Assembly (NCBI GenBank): GCA_017466455.1
Contig: JAFTUD010000001.1
Span: 1-64,000, forward strand
DNA length: 64,000 bases
Reading direction: 5' to 3'
Source of the DNA: Clostridia bacterium
GTDB lineage: Bacteria > Bacillota_A > Clostridia > Oscillospirales > CAG-272
The position numbers were made by a program, and so were the translations under genes. Positions within the stretch are counted from its first letter, which is position 1, and each line of letters begins with the position of its first letter. Below are positions 17,816 through 26,336 of the stretch, piece after piece. Below the pieces are notes generated by a model. It did no database searches, was not told the origin of the DNA, and worked only from the letters and a program-made list of their open reading frames with translations.

Positions 17816-17900
17816 CTCGGAGTCTTGGCAATTCCCAAGCCAAGCGCCACCCGTGTGGGAGAATGACTGCGAGTAGCCGTCACAGGGGTAACGCTCCGAG
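17816..17900. ncRNA. Structured RNA candidate, three-way junction
   Basis: Three nested stems can be drawn by hand. The closing stem CTCGGAG (17816-17822) pairs with CTCCGAG (17894-17900). Hairpin CTTGGC (17824-17829) pairs with GCCAAG (17839-17844). A 13-position stem pairs 17845-17857 with 17881-17893 with one mismatch and two G-U pairs, leaving a 23-nt apical loop. On the minus strand it would sit in the leader of the Zn-finger gene; the coding strand is undecided. I could not match it to a known riboswitch or sRNA family. Confidence 0.5.
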
Positions 17901-17939
17901 TACGGGGCTTTTATCGGTTGAATAGAACCGTGGAAGTGC

Positions 17940-18252
17940 GCCTGACAGGAGTGGAACGGATCTGCCCTGAGCCGTGTATTTACAACATTAAGGGTGGCTT
18001 TTATTGCATTTTTGCCGACCCTTGCCCCTTTGGTAAGCTTGCTCCTTGCAGTATATCAATACAACTGCGTAGCAATCCTGCCAAAATCATCTGAAAATAC
18101 ATCGGTTTAATGTGCTTCATATTTCAGAACGGGCAAAAAGGCTTGCATTCAAGATGAAATTTTGATGACATATAAAATCCTTCAAAAAATTTCAACACAA
18201 AAGACGGGTCCTTTGTCCGTTCTGAAGCTGGCTCGTTCCATCACCGCCAGAC
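17940..18252. repeat. MITE-like repeat, copy B (complete)
   Basis: 313 bp bounded by imperfect 27-bp inverted ends (17940-17966 and 18226-18252), with no coding capacity. It matches 1-297 in inverted orientation over its length. Core end motifs are CTGACAGGAGTGGAACG on the left and CTGGCTCGTTCC on the right. Confidence 0.78.
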
Positions 18253-18360
18253 ATAGCAAAAGCAATTTAAATTTGCTTTGCCACACCATAATAGCAAATA
18301 AAATTTGCATTTTCAACCCCAAGATGTCAAAAATAAGTGACATTCATTTACAAAAAGACC

Positions 18361-18389
18361 TTGACAAGGCAAAAAATATTTGCTAAAAT
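18361..18389 (+). promoter_or_regulatory. Promoter of the S24 repressor gene
   Basis: TTGACA (18361-18366), 17-nt spacer, TAAAAT (18384-18389). Confidence 0.8.
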
Positions 18390-18408
18390 AAAAGCAACTA
18401 AACAAAAT

Positions 18409-18427
18409 AAGATAATATTAATATCTT
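18409..18427. promoter_or_regulatory. Candidate autoregulatory operator
   Basis: AAGATA-N7-TATCTT, a 19-bp inverted repeat in the leader of the repressor gene about 20 bp after the -10 box. It fits a site for the dimeric repressor encoded next, but this is inference. Confidence 0.45.
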
Positions 18428-18470
18428 ACTAATATATCATATGCTACTATGATACAGAAGGGAGAAAGAA

Positions 18471-19064
18471 ATGTTAAAGCAAAGACTTATATCTGCGCGC
18501 AAGGGCGCAGGACTAACGCAGGCTGATGTTGCCGAGGCGCTCGGAATAAAAAGACAAACCTACTCCGCCTACGAGCGTGGAGTAAGCACACCCGACGCAA
18601 ACACAATAACAACCCTGTCGCGACTTTTCGGTGTTAGCGTTGGCGAACTTGTAACAGGAGAAATAAGCGCGAATACAATAAAAGTCCCTGTATGCGGTAA
18701 TGTTGCCGCAGGAATACCGATTGATGCCATTGAGGATGTTGAGGAATATGTAGATGTTGACGCCTCACTCGCAAGGGGCGCAACCCTTATCGGCTTGAAG
18801 GTTAAGGGAAGGAGCATGGAGCCGAGGTTTTCAAGCGGAGATACCGTAATTGTAAGATGCCAAAACAGCGTTGATAACGGCGATATCGCAATAGTCCTTG
18901 TCGGCGATGAGGCTACGATGAAGAAAATCGTAAGATATACCGATGGTATTCGCTTAATGCCGACAAACCCTGCTTATGAGCCTACATATTTTACAAACGA
19001 GGAAATAAGGACAATTCCCGTTACCATTCTCGGCAAGGTGATTGAGCTTAGGGCGAAAATCTAA
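18471..19064 (+). CDS. XRE/S24 (CI/LexA-like) repressor
   Basis: 197 aa. Residues 1-60 are an XRE helix-turn-helix (GLTQADVAEALGIKRQTYSAYE). Residues 75-197 are an S24 peptidase domain with cleavage site Ala80-Gly81 in VAAGIP, nucleophile Ser115 in GRSMEPRF and general base Lys151 in ATMKKIV. All catalytic parts are present, so RecA-stimulated self-cleavage is likely, as in CI-type prophage repressors. GGGAG precedes ATG 18471. It diverges from the phage-like pair at 16994-17661, which it may have controlled. A chromosomal stress regulator is the alternative. Confidence 0.88.
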   Translation: MLKQRLISARKGAGLTQADVAEALGIKRQTYSAYERGVSTPDANTITTLSRLFGVSVGELVTGEISANTIKVPVCGNVAAGIPIDAIEDVEEYVDVDASLARGATLIGLKVKGRSMEPRFSSGDTVIVRCQNSVDNGDIAIVLVGDEATMKKIVRYTDGIRLMPTNPAYEPTYFTNEEIRTIPVTILGKVIELRAKI

Positions 19065-19109
19065 GTAGCGCGTAAGGCGCAATAAAATTATCTAAATTAT
19101 CTTATGTAC

Positions 19110-19138
19110 TTGATAAATAATCAAACTTAATGTATAAT
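19110..19138 (+). promoter_or_regulatory. Promoter of the araD-like gene
   Basis: TTGATA (19110-19115), 17-nt spacer, TATAAT (19133-19138). Confidence 0.75.
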
Positions 19139-19169
19139 TGTTATATACTGAAAAATAAGGAGAATTGCA

Positions 19170-19877
19170 ATGCTTGAACAGCTTAAAAAAGAAGTATACG
19201 AGGCAAATATGATGCTCGTAAAATATAATCTGATCACCTTTACATGGGGAAATGTAAGCGGAATTGACAGGGAAAAGGGGCTCGTTGTAATAAAGCCCTC
19301 GGGAGTTGAATATGATGACCTCACCCCCGATATGCTCCCGGTTCTTGACCTTGACGGAAATGTTATTGAGGGAGATTATAAGCCCTCGTCCGATACCGCT
19401 ACTCACCTTGAGCTTTATAAGGCGTACCCCGAAATCGGTGGCGTAACCCATACCCACTCACCGTGGGCGGTAATCTACGCGCAGGCGGGCAGAGGAATTA
19501 CCCCATATGGCACAACCCACGCCGATTACTTCGGCACAACAATTCCTTGCACCCGTAAAATGACCGATGAGGAAATTAAGGGCGCATATGAAAAGGAAAC
19601 AGGCACGGTAATTCTTGAGGCGCTTAAGGATATCGGCGCAACCCGGATGCACGCAGCCCTCGTTCATTCGCACGGTCCGTTTACTTGGGGCGATAACGCG
19701 AAAGCATCTGTTGAAGCCGCAGTAGTTCTTGAGCAGGTTGCTATGATGGCATATAATACCGAAATGCTTATGCTTAATGCAAACGGTAAGACCGAAAGAA
19801 TGCAGGAAACTCTTCTTCGTAAGCACTATGACCGTAAGCACGGACCAAACGCATATTACGGACAGGGCAAGAAATAA
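19170..19877 (+). CDS. araD: L-ribulose-5-phosphate 4-epimerase
   Basis: 235-aa class II aldolase/epimerase, cytoplasmic, converting L-ribulose-5-phosphate to D-xylulose-5-phosphate. The phosphate/substrate loop is TWGNVSG, the zinc ligands are His94 and His96 in THTHSPWAV plus a late His in VHSHGPF, and the C-terminal HYDRKHGPNAYYGQ is typical of AraD. Unusually it stands alone, with no arabinose isomerase, kinase or transporter nearby, so its physiological sugar (arabinose, ascorbate or xylulose branch) is unclear. AAGGAG precedes the start and a terminator follows. Confidence 0.88.
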   Translation: MLEQLKKEVYEANMMLVKYNLITFTWGNVSGIDREKGLVVIKPSGVEYDDLTPDMLPVLDLDGNVIEGDYKPSSDTATHLELYKAYPEIGGVTHTHSPWAVIYAQAGRGITPYGTTHADYFGTTIPCTRKMTDEEIKGAYEKETGTVILEALKDIGATRMHAALVHSHGPFTWGDNAKASVEAAVVLEQVAMMAYNTEMLMLNANGKTERMQETLLRKHYDRKHGPNAYYGQGKK

Positions 19878-20186
19878 GTAGATAAGAAAACATCGCATTT
19901 CTTGAAATAATCCCACGGCAAACCGCCGAGGCTCTTGCACCAAGGTAAAATCACTCTTCATAATCTTAAAACGGGACATTTTTTGCACACCAAAGCGAAA
20001 ATGCCCCGTTTCTTTCTTTAAAACAAATATATGAACATATGAACATTTGAATAATATTTGCAAAAAACGAATTCTCATAGCGCAAGCTCCTTAATTCCTT
20101 CACGGCGCTGTATTATTATAAAAGCCGTAACACTTTGTGCATTTTGCGCAAAAATCAGGGGGTGCTAACTTTTTGTGCAAAATGCC
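19878..20186. other. Gene-free gap after araD
   Basis: Holds the araD terminator, AT-rich sequence and, from about 20150, the promoter module of the next gene. A minus-strand ATG at 20078 has a good AAGGAG site, but the frame runs antisense through araD and is not accepted as a gene. Confidence 0.5.
19968..20018 (+). terminator. araD terminator
   Basis: AAACGGGACATTTT pairs with AAAATGCCCCGTTT with a single mismatch, followed by TCTTTCTTT. Confidence 0.8.
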
Positions 20187-20216
20187 TTGACAAATATATT
20201 CCTTATGTGATAGTAT
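20187..20216 (+). promoter_or_regulatory. Promoter of the LRR surface protein
   Basis: TTGACA (20187-20192), 18-nt spacer, TAGTAT (20211-20216), preceded by a G-run and TTTTTGTGCA and followed by GCTCATA and the inverted repeat CGCTCGCGAGAGCG. The same order of elements occurs at 9538-9645. Confidence 0.65.
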
Positions 20217-20269
20217 ATGCTCATAAATATATTTTACGCTCGCGAGAGCGTTCCCGCAAAGGAGAAGAA

Positions 20270-22078
20270 ATGAAAAAGCTTTTAGTTACACTTTTACTCG
20301 CTCTTTCGTTTGTGCTGGTCCTTGCCGTAAGTGTAAGCGCGGAATCGCTTAGCAACTTCATAAATGTTGACCTGACACTAACGGACGGCACACAAACGGT
20401 CGGCTATCTCAAAAAAGGAAATACATGGAACAATGGTCGTGGCGCCACATATCAAGGCTATGACCGTGTTACAATCTATGCTGATTACACGGATACAAGC
20501 AAGACTATTCCGTGGTCAAGCGTCAAGGTCTTCGACGGAAGAAATTCTGAAATTTGCACCTATGACGGAACAACGGTCACAAAAACAGGTACATATGCTC
20601 AAACCCTTCTCGGATATCCAAGCGGTGTTTCCAATGTAACACATGTTTATTACCCACAGGGCTCGCTAATTATAGCTGACAATTCCTTTAACAAGGATAA
20701 GGAAGGATGGAATATTGAATATCTTTATGTTCCAAAAAGCGTAAAGGAGATAGGCTTTAGTGTATGCAAGGGTGAAACGGGGCTAACAACCGTTGAATTT
20801 GAAAAGGAATCGGCTCTTGAGGAAATCTTAGGAATGGCGTTTAGCGGCTGCACGAGCCTTTCCTCTATCAATCTTATAGATACATCTGTAAAGAAAATAG
20901 GCGGCACAAGCAACGCCGATGCATATAAGGACGCCTTTAGGGAGTGCACAAGTCTCACCGCTATTGAGCTTCCGGAAACTCTGGAGCTTATAGGCTATAA
21001 CGCCTTTTATCTATCAGGTCTTAGCGGAACGGTAAAGCTTCCAAACAGCTTGAAAACATTAGCTCCGGGCGCGCTCCTTTCTACCAACATAGAAACCGTC
21101 GTTTTAGGCGCCGGCGCAATTGAAATTGGAAGCAATGTTCTTGGAACATATCAAAGCAGCAGTAATGCTTACCTTAAAAATGTATATATTCCAATAGAAG
21201 CTACATTTACAAACGCATCTGAAGCATGGTTTGCTTGCGCAAATACCGTAAATTTCTATGTAATCGCAAGTGAGGGCGAGGATACAAGCGCATTTGTAGC
21301 TGCTCTGAAATCAACGGGCAGATTTAAATTCGCTACCCAAGCCGAGATTGATGCAGGTACAGCTCAAAGTGGCTATAACGCAGTGATAATTGAGGGCTAT
21401 AATAAGTGCTCCGCTTTTTATAATGATATCCACAACGAAAGCATTGATAATGACTGCACAACCGCTAACCATTGCTCACAGTGCAATAAGGTTATGACCG
21501 AGGCAATTTCTCATGTTATCAATACCGAAATTACATACTTAAATGGCTTTGATAAGGCAGGCTCTAAGATTGAGGGATGCACAAATGAGTCATGCACCGC
21601 AGTAGATGCGGATGCTGTTGAGGTAGATCCAATCTTTATAGCAAACGGCTATTCCACAAATGCGTACAAAACGGCAATAAACGGCGGGTATAGCGTAAAC
21701 CCGAAGGCGCTTGAGGCGTACGAGGCGGTAAATGGCAAAATCACCTACGGTATAGTGATTGCAAATGCCGACTCCTTCGATGGCAAGACTTTGTTTGACG
21801 AAAACAAAATGGTAAACAGCAATAAGGCACTTCAGGTTGAAATCGGTGGAGAATATGTGAACTTTGATTGCTCAATCCACTTCGTTTCCGAATCCTCTTA
21901 TGGCTTGAAGCTTCTGATTTGCGCATATGTAATCGACGGAAATGATATCTTTGTAGTTCAACATGAAACGGGCACATTTGTTGAAAATACACAAATTTCG
22001 GGTGGCTCATATAAGAGTGTAACCCTTGCTACTGTCGTTGCGAGCCTTCCTGCAAACGCATGGAACGAGGATAATTAA
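20270..22078 (+). CDS. Secreted BspA-like leucine-rich-repeat protein
   Basis: 602 aa from ATG 20270, chosen because AAAGGAG is 6-7 nt upstream and a signal peptide starts there (MKKLLVTLLLALSFVLVLAV...SAES). The open frame extends back to 20135 without a ribosome site. Residues about 120-350 hold LRR_5-type repeats (IEYLYVPKSVKEIGFSVC, LSSINLIDTSVKKIG, and similar). Residues about 380-430 carry scattered Cys (HCSQCNKVM). The rest is an extracellular C-terminal domain without a visible LPXTG or membrane anchor. Likely an adhesion or interaction protein exported by Sec. Single-gene transcript with its own promoter and terminator. Confidence 0.82.
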   Translation: MKKLLVTLLLALSFVLVLAVSVSAESLSNFINVDLTLTDGTQTVGYLKKGNTWNNGRGATYQGYDRVTIYADYTDTSKTIPWSSVKVFDGRNSEICTYDGTTVTKTGTYAQTLLGYPSGVSNVTHVYYPQGSLIIADNSFNKDKEGWNIEYLYVPKSVKEIGFSVCKGETGLTTVEFEKESALEEILGMAFSGCTSLSSINLIDTSVKKIGGTSNADAYKDAFRECTSLTAIELPETLELIGYNAFYLSGLSGTVKLPNSLKTLAPGALLSTNIETVVLGAGAIEIGSNVLGTYQSSSNAYLKNVYIPIEATFTNASEAWFACANTVNFYVIASEGEDTSAFVAALKSTGRFKFATQAEIDAGTAQSGYNAVIIEGYNKCSAFYNDIHNESIDNDCTTANHCSQCNKVMTEAISHVINTEITYLNGFDKAGSKIEGCTNESCTAVDADAVEVDPIFIANGYSTNAYKTAINGGYSVNPKALEAYEAVNGKITYGIVIANADSFDGKTLFDENKMVNSNKALQVEIGGEYVNFDCSIHFVSESSYGLKLLICAYVIDGNDIFVVQHETGTFVENTQISGGSYKSVTLATVVASLPANAWNEDN

Positions 22079-22112
22079 CCCTAAAAACCTCATAAAACCC
22101 CAAATAAAAATA

Positions 22113-22156
22113 ACCGATTTTCAAGAAAACCCACTTGAAAATCGGTCTTTTTTTAT
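22113..22156 (+). terminator. Terminator of the LRR gene
   Basis: Perfect 13-bp stem ACCGATTTTCAAG/CTTGAAAATCGGT followed by eight T. Confidence 0.92.
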
Positions 22157-22472
22157 CCGAATTTCAAAAAAATCCTGAAAATTTTTCAAAAAAATCAAAA
22201 AAATTTCAAAAAGCTCTTTACAAAATCAAAAAAATGTGTATAATGGAAATTCCCTATTATAATCAATATATATAATAATGAAGGAAAAAATCAAGCCTTG
22301 AAAAATCCGATTTGTGCAATCATACGAAATTTCAGCACTTTTTTGCCTTTTTTATCCTTAAAAACGGCTCAAAAACTGAAAAATCACTGATTTTTTTGTG
22401 CAAACTATACAAAAATGGGGGTGTTTTTCTACATTTGACAAAAACCCATTTTGAAAAATTTTCAAAAAAATA
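22157..22472. other. AT-rich gene-free stretch before the S10 operon
   Basis: Strongly A/T-rich with many AAAAATTTT-type runs that may act as an UP element or bent DNA for the ribosomal promoter. A second TTGACA occurs near 22434 without a matching -10. No gene seen. Confidence 0.5.
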
Positions 22473-22502
22473 TTGACTTTACTTATATATATATGGTAAA
22501 AT
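22473..22502 (+). promoter_or_regulatory. Main promoter of the S10-spc-alpha cluster
   Basis: TTGACT (22473-22478), 18-nt spacer, TAAAAT (22497-22502), after long A/T tracts. Start expected near 22509, giving a leader of about 270 nt. Confidence 0.75.
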
Positions 22503-22508
22503 AGTTCC

Positions 22509-22779
22509 GCTTGGTATGCGAGGAAGCGAGAGGTTGCTACAATGCCGTACTGCTAAGGTGTTGTAGGGAATTTTCGTGGAGTATATCGGATCACACGGCA
22601 GAGAATGTAAAGCCGAGGGTCTTCCACTTGGGGTGCCCAAGTCGATTGCTCGCTTGCATTTGTCCGAACCTATGATATGCTGACGGGTTCGGTTTTGTTA
22701 AGCGGGTGATTGAAACACACGGGGCGGTGTAAAAGCAAACGACCCAAGTCAAATTCTATATAATAAGGAGGAAAGCAAC
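22509..22779 (+). promoter_or_regulatory. S10 operon leader with competing RNA pairings
   Basis: ACTTGGGG (22626-22633) can pair locally with CCCAAGT (22636-22642) or distally with an identical CCCAAGT (22743-22749) just before the rpsJ ribosome site. Between them lies a terminator-like hairpin (22664-22692). Other stems such as TGCCGT/ACGGCA are possible. The arrangement suggests autogenous control by a ribosomal protein, the usual role of such leaders, but no binding protein can be named from sequence. Confidence 0.55.
22664..22697 (+). terminator. Attenuator-like hairpin in the S10 leader
   Basis: CCGAACC (22664-22670) pairs with GGGTTCGG (22685-22692), followed by TTTTGTT. The short T-run makes it a weak intrinsic terminator, suited to regulation. 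Confidence 0.5.
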
Positions 22780-23091
22780 ATGGCAGTAAACGAGAAGATC
22801 AGAGTAAGAGTAAAGGGCTACGACCACAAGCTCGTAGATTCCGCATCTGAAAAGATTGTTGAGACAGCTAAGAGAAACGGCGCGACTGTATCCGGTCCAA
22901 TTCCGCTACCTACTGAGAAGGAGATTGTAACAATCCTTCGTGCGGTACACAAGTATAAGGATAGTCGTGAGCAGTTTGAACAGCGTACTCACAAGAGACT
23001 TATCGAGGTAATCAAGCCTTCAAAGAAGGTAATTGAGGCTCTCGCAGGTCTTGAGCTTCCAGCAGGCGTTGAAATTGAAATTAAGTTCTAA
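22780..23091 (+). CDS. rpsJ: 30S ribosomal protein S10 (NusE)
   Basis: 103 aa, full length. It assembles into the 30S head and also serves as NusE in transcription antitermination. Family motifs [26 protein letters not shown] and [11 protein letters not shown] are present. AAGGAGG is 7 nt before ATG 22780. First gene of the S10 cluster, behind the structured leader. Confidence 0.97.
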   Translation: MAVNEKIRVRVKGYDHKLVDSASEKIVETAKRNGATVSGPIPLPTEKEIVTILRAVHKYKDSREQFEQRTHKRLIEVIKPSKKVIEALAGLELPAGVEIEIKF

Positions 23092-23256
23092 TTAACCCAA
23101 AAGCTTAATAAAACGCGGAAGCTAAAAAGCCAAACCCGACTGTACAGTAGCGTAAATTTGTATGCGCTATGATGACGGAAGGTCAAGTTGATGCGTCGGT
23201 GGCACGACAAAAAACAAGCGTCAACCAATAACCTTAAATTAGGAGGAAGCAAAAAA
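23092..23256 (+). promoter_or_regulatory. Structured gap between rpsJ and rplC
   Basis: 165 bp, long for this operon. GTTGATGC (23187-23194) pairs with GCGTCAAC (23218-23225) enclosing GTCG (23195-23198)/CGAC (23205-23208), and TAGCG...CGCTA forms a hairpin just upstream. It may be a regulatory or processing site for the L3-L4 part of the operon. Confidence 0.4.
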
Positions 23257-23889
23257 ATGAAAAAAGCAATTATCGGTAAAAAGCTCGGTATGACACAGAT
23301 CTTCGCTGAAAACGGCGTAGTAGTTCCTGTGACAGTAATCGAGGCTGGTCCTTGCGTGGTAGTTCAAAAGAAGACTACCGAAACAGATGGCTACGATGCA
23401 GTTCAGCTCGGATTTGAGAAGGCATCGGAGAAGCATGTAAACAAACCACTTGCCGGACACTTCAAGAAGGCAGGCGTAGAACCACAGAAGCATCTCAAGG
23501 AGTTCAGACTTGACAATGCAAGTGAGATGAATGTAGGCGATGTAATAGCAGTCGATACCTTCGCACAGGGCGACAAGGTCGATGTTTCAGGCGTTACAAA
23601 GGGCCACGGCTACTCAGGCGCAGTTAAGAGATGGGGACACCACATGCTTCAAGCAACACACGGTGTTGGACCTATCCATAGACAGGTTGGTTCAATGGGT
23701 GCAAACTCAACACCTTCCAGAGTATTCAAGAACAAGAAGATGGCTGGACAGTATGGTAATGAGAACCTCACGGTACTCAATCTCGAAGTAGTAAAAGTTG
23801 ATGCAGAAAAGAACCTTATCGCAATCAAGGGTGCAGTTCCAGGCGCTCGCGGCGGTATTGTATTCATTCGCAACAGCGTTAAAGCATAA
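23257..23889 (+). CDS. rplC: 50S ribosomal protein L3
   Basis: 210 aa. An early-assembly 23S-binding protein that reaches the peptidyl-transferase centre. It contains [13 protein letters not shown] at the start and the loop [14 protein letters not shown] with [16 protein letters not shown]. The frame opens at a TTG at 23188, but AGGAGG 10 nt before ATG 23257 and the family N-terminus fix the start. Confidence 0.97.
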   Translation: MKKAIIGKKLGMTQIFAENGVVVPVTVIEAGPCVVVQKKTTETDGYDAVQLGFEKASEKHVNKPLAGHFKKAGVEPQKHLKEFRLDNASEMNVGDVIAVDTFAQGDKVDVSGVTKGHGYSGAVKRWGHHMLQATHGVGPIHRQVGSMGANSTPSRVFKNKKMAGQYGNENLTVLNLEVVKVDAEKNLIAIKGAVPGARGGIVFIRNSVKA

Positions 23890-23905
23890 GTAGGAGGAAG
23901 AAACA

Positions 23906-24529
23906 ATGCCAGATATTAAGGTTTTAAATATGAACGGCGAAGAAGTTGGCACACTTGCACTTAGCGAAAAGGTTTTCGGTGCAGATGTTAACGAGGCAGT
24001 TCTTCATTCGGCAGTAAGAGCTTACCTTCTCAACCAAAGACAGGGCACACAGTCCACACTCACAAGAAGTGAGGTTTCAGGTGGCGGAAGAAAGCCATGG
24101 AAGCAGAAGGGTACAGGTAGAGCAAGACAGGGCTCAACAAGATCACCGCAATGGACACACGGCGGAATTGCTCTTGGTCCTAAGCCACGCTCATACACCA
24201 CAAAGCTTAACAAGAAGGTAAAGCAAATCGCTCTCTTCAGCGCACTCAGCGCAAAGGTAGCTTCAAACGAGATGATCGTAGTAGACGCTATCACAGCGAG
24301 CGAGTTTAAGACAAAGACAATGGTAGCAATGCTCACAGCAATCGGCGCAGGAAAGAAGAGCCTCGTGGTTCTTGAAGCTCCTGATGCAAAGGTAGTAAAG
24401 AGCCTTGCAAACATCCCGGGTGTTAAGGTAGCATACTCAAACACCTTGAACGCATACGACATTCTTAACTGCAACTCAATCGTATTTGCAAAGAATGCAG
24501 TAGCTAAAGTAGAGGAGGTATATGCATAA
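23906..24529 (+). CDS. rplD: 50S ribosomal protein L4
   Basis: 207 aa. Lines the exit tunnel through its central loop (RSEVSGGGRKPWKQKGTGRA, then RQGSTRSPQW). In proteobacteria L4 represses the S10 operon; whether it does here is unknown. AGGAGG precedes the start, and the stop overlaps the rplW start by one base (TAATG). Confidence 0.97.
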   Translation: MPDIKVLNMNGEEVGTLALSEKVFGADVNEAVLHSAVRAYLLNQRQGTQSTLTRSEVSGGGRKPWKQKGTGRARQGSTRSPQWTHGGIALGPKPRSYTTKLNKKVKQIALFSALSAKVASNEMIVVDAITASEFKTKTMVAMLTAIGAGKKSLVVLEAPDAKVVKSLANIPGVKVAYSNTLNAYDILNCNSIVFAKNAVAKVEEVYA

Positions 24530-24822
24530 TGAAATTTGCTCAAGACATAATCCTCAAGCCGGTAATCACTGAAAAGTCAATGGACGGAATCTCAACAAAG
24601 AGATACACCTTCGAGGTTGCTATTGACGCAACAAAGCCGGAAATCGCTGCAGCAGTTGAAGAGCTCTTCAATGTAGAGGTTGCAAGCGTAAATACAATGA
24701 TAATGAAGAAGAAGCCAAAGAGAATGGGTTACCATTATGGCTACACCTCTGAGTGGAAGAAGGCAATCGTAACACTCAAGGATGGCTCTAAGGAAATCGA
24801 ATTCTTTAACGGCTTGAACTAA
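24529..24822 (+). CDS. rplW: 50S ribosomal protein L23
   Basis: 97 aa. At the tunnel exit, docking site for trigger factor and SRP. Motifs DIILKPVITEKSM and NTMIMKKKPKRMG are present. Translationally coupled to rplD by the one-base overlap. Confidence 0.96.
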   Translation: MKFAQDIILKPVITEKSMDGISTKRYTFEVAIDATKPEIAAAVEELFNVEVASVNTMIMKKKPKRMGYHYGYTSEWKKAIVTLKDGSKEIEFFNGLN

Positions 24823-24840
24823 GACGGAGGGTAAGAAGCT

Positions 24841-25668
24841 ATGGCAACAATGAAATATAAGCCGACTACACCGTCGAGAAGACACATGTCGGTACCGTCC
24901 TTCGACGAGGTAACAAAGTTTACTCCCGAGAAGAGCTTGATAGAAATCAAGAAAAAGCACGCTGGCCGTAACAGCTACGGTAAGATTACAGTTCGTCACC
25001 AAGGTGGCGGAAACAAGCAGAAGTACAGAATCATCGACTTCAAGAGAGCTGAGGGAAAGGCAACCGTAATCGGTGTTGAATACGACCCTAACAGAACCTC
25101 ATACATCGCACTCCTTCAAAACGAAGAAGGAAAGAAGAGCTATGTAATCGCTCCTGTTGGAGTAACTGATGGCGATGTTCTTTGCTCAGGACCTGATGCG
25201 GATATCAAGGCAGGAAACACACTTCCTATCGAAAATATCCCAGTAGGTACAATTATCCACAACATTGAGCTTTATCCTGGCAAGGGCGCTCAGCTTGTTC
25301 GTACCGCAGGTGCGCAGGCTCAGCTCATGGCTAAGGAAAACGGAATGGCTCAGGTAAGACTCCCATCTGGCGAGGTTCGTCTTGTTCGTCTTGATTGCAA
25401 GGCAACCATTGGACAGGTAGGAAACATCGAGCATGACACAATCAAGATCGGTAAGGCTGGTAAGACTCGTCATATGGGTATTCGCCCAACCGTTCGCGGT
25501 TCTGTAATGAACCCCTGCGATCACCCACACGGTGGTGGTGAGGGTAAGTCTCCTATAGGAAGACCCGGCCCTGTAACTCCATGGGGCAAGCCTGCTCTTG
25601 GTCTTAAGACAAGAAACAAGAAGGCAAGAACAAACAAATATATCGTTAAGCGTAGAAACGGCAGATAA
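24841..25668 (+). CDS. rplB: 50S ribosomal protein L2
   Basis: 275 aa. Core protein near the peptidyl-transferase centre. [13 protein letters not shown] at the N-terminus, [19 protein letters not shown], and the conserved [21 protein letters not shown] containing the functionally important His are all present. GGAGG precedes ATG 24841. Confidence 0.98.
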   Translation: MATMKYKPTTPSRRHMSVPSFDEVTKFTPEKSLIEIKKKHAGRNSYGKITVRHQGGGNKQKYRIIDFKRAEGKATVIGVEYDPNRTSYIALLQNEEGKKSYVIAPVGVTDGDVLCSGPDADIKAGNTLPIENIPVGTIIHNIELYPGKGAQLVRTAGAQAQLMAKENGMAQVRLPSGEVRLVRLDCKATIGQVGNIEHDTIKIGKAGKTRHMGIRPTVRGSVMNPCDHPHGGGEGKSPIGRPGPVTPWGKPALGLKTRNKKARTNKYIVKRRNGR

Positions 25669-25682
25669 GGAAGGAGAAGAAA

Positions 25683-25967
25683 ATGAGCAGAAGTTTGAAG
25701 AAAGCGCCTTATGTAGAAGAGAAGCTCTACAACCGTATCGTTGCAATGAACGAGAAGGGCGAAAAGAAAGTACTAAAAACATGGTCTCGTTCTTCGACCA
25801 TCTTCCCAGAGTTTGTTGGACATACAATCGCTGTTCACGACGGAAGAAAGCATGTTCCTGTATATGTAATCGAGGACATGGTAGGACACAAGCTCGGCGA
25901 GTTTGCACTTACCAGAACCTTTAAGGGTCATGCAGGATCAAAGACATCCAATAACGGTAAGAAATAA
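25683..25967 (+). CDS. rpsS: 30S ribosomal protein S19
   Basis: 94 aa. Binds 16S rRNA in the 30S head with S13. [15 protein letters not shown] and [29 protein letters not shown] are characteristic. AAGGAG precedes the start. Confidence 0.97.
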   Translation: MSRSLKKAPYVEEKLYNRIVAMNEKGEKKVLKTWSRSSTIFPEFVGHTIAVHDGRKHVPVYVIEDMVGHKLGEFALTRTFKGHAGSKTSNNGKK

Positions 25968-25984
25968 TAGGAGGCATACGTTAA

Positions 25985-26323
25985 ATGGAAGCAAAAGCAT
26001 ATCTTTGTGATGTTCGTATCGCTCCCCGCAAGGTAAAAATCGTTCTCGACCTTATCCGTGGTAAGGACGTAGAAATGGCAGCTGCAATTCTTAAGAATAC
26101 TCCTAAGAGCGCTGCAGAATATCTTGAAAAGCTACTCAAGAGCGCAGTAGCAAATGCTGAGAACAATCACCAAATGGATAAATCAAAACTTTATGTATCA
26201 CAGTGCTTTGTAACCGCTGGAAGCCATATGCTCAAAAGAGTAATGCCCAGAGGAAAAGGCAGTGCGAATAGAATTTTAAAGAGAACCAGCCACATCACAC
26301 TTGCAGTGGCTGAGAAAGAGTAA
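25985..26323 (+). CDS. rplV: 50S ribosomal protein L22
   Basis: 112 aa. Its beta-hairpin lines the exit tunnel and affects macrolide response. It contains [19 protein letters not shown] and the loop [22 protein letters not shown]. Family-typical length. Confidence 0.96.
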   Translation: MEAKAYLCDVRIAPRKVKIVLDLIRGKDVEMAAAILKNTPKSAAEYLEKLLKSAVANAENNHQMDKSKLYVSQCFVTAGSHMLKRVMPRGKGSANRILKRTSHITLAVAEKE

Positions 26324-26336
26324 GGAGGACGCTGAA

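Larger units (their letters stand above)
17662..18470. other. 809-bp gene-free region
   Basis: Contains, in order, the leader of the Zn-finger gene, the three-way-junction candidate (17816-17900), MITE copy B (17940-18252), AT-rich filler and the repressor promoter with its palindrome. Short open frames here (for example 18162-18386) fall across the repeat and are not supported. Confidence 0.7.

Noticed and set aside
17770..17950. Possible tRNA, 6S RNA or cobalamin riboswitch suggested by TCGAATCC and GCCAC-like motifs
   Set aside because: The pieces do not assemble into a cloverleaf, the 6S bubble or the cobalamin core; only an unassigned three-way junction is supported.
19458..20078. 206-codon minus-strand frame with a good AAGGAG site before its ATG
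   Set aside because: It runs antisense through most of araD and across the araD terminator, has no recognisable domain, and mixes hydrophobic and out-of-frame-like residues. Only the start region looks gene-like.
22430..22445. TTGACA near 22434 as an alternative S10 promoter
   Set aside because: No -10 box at a 16-18 nt distance; the pair at 22473-22502 is better.
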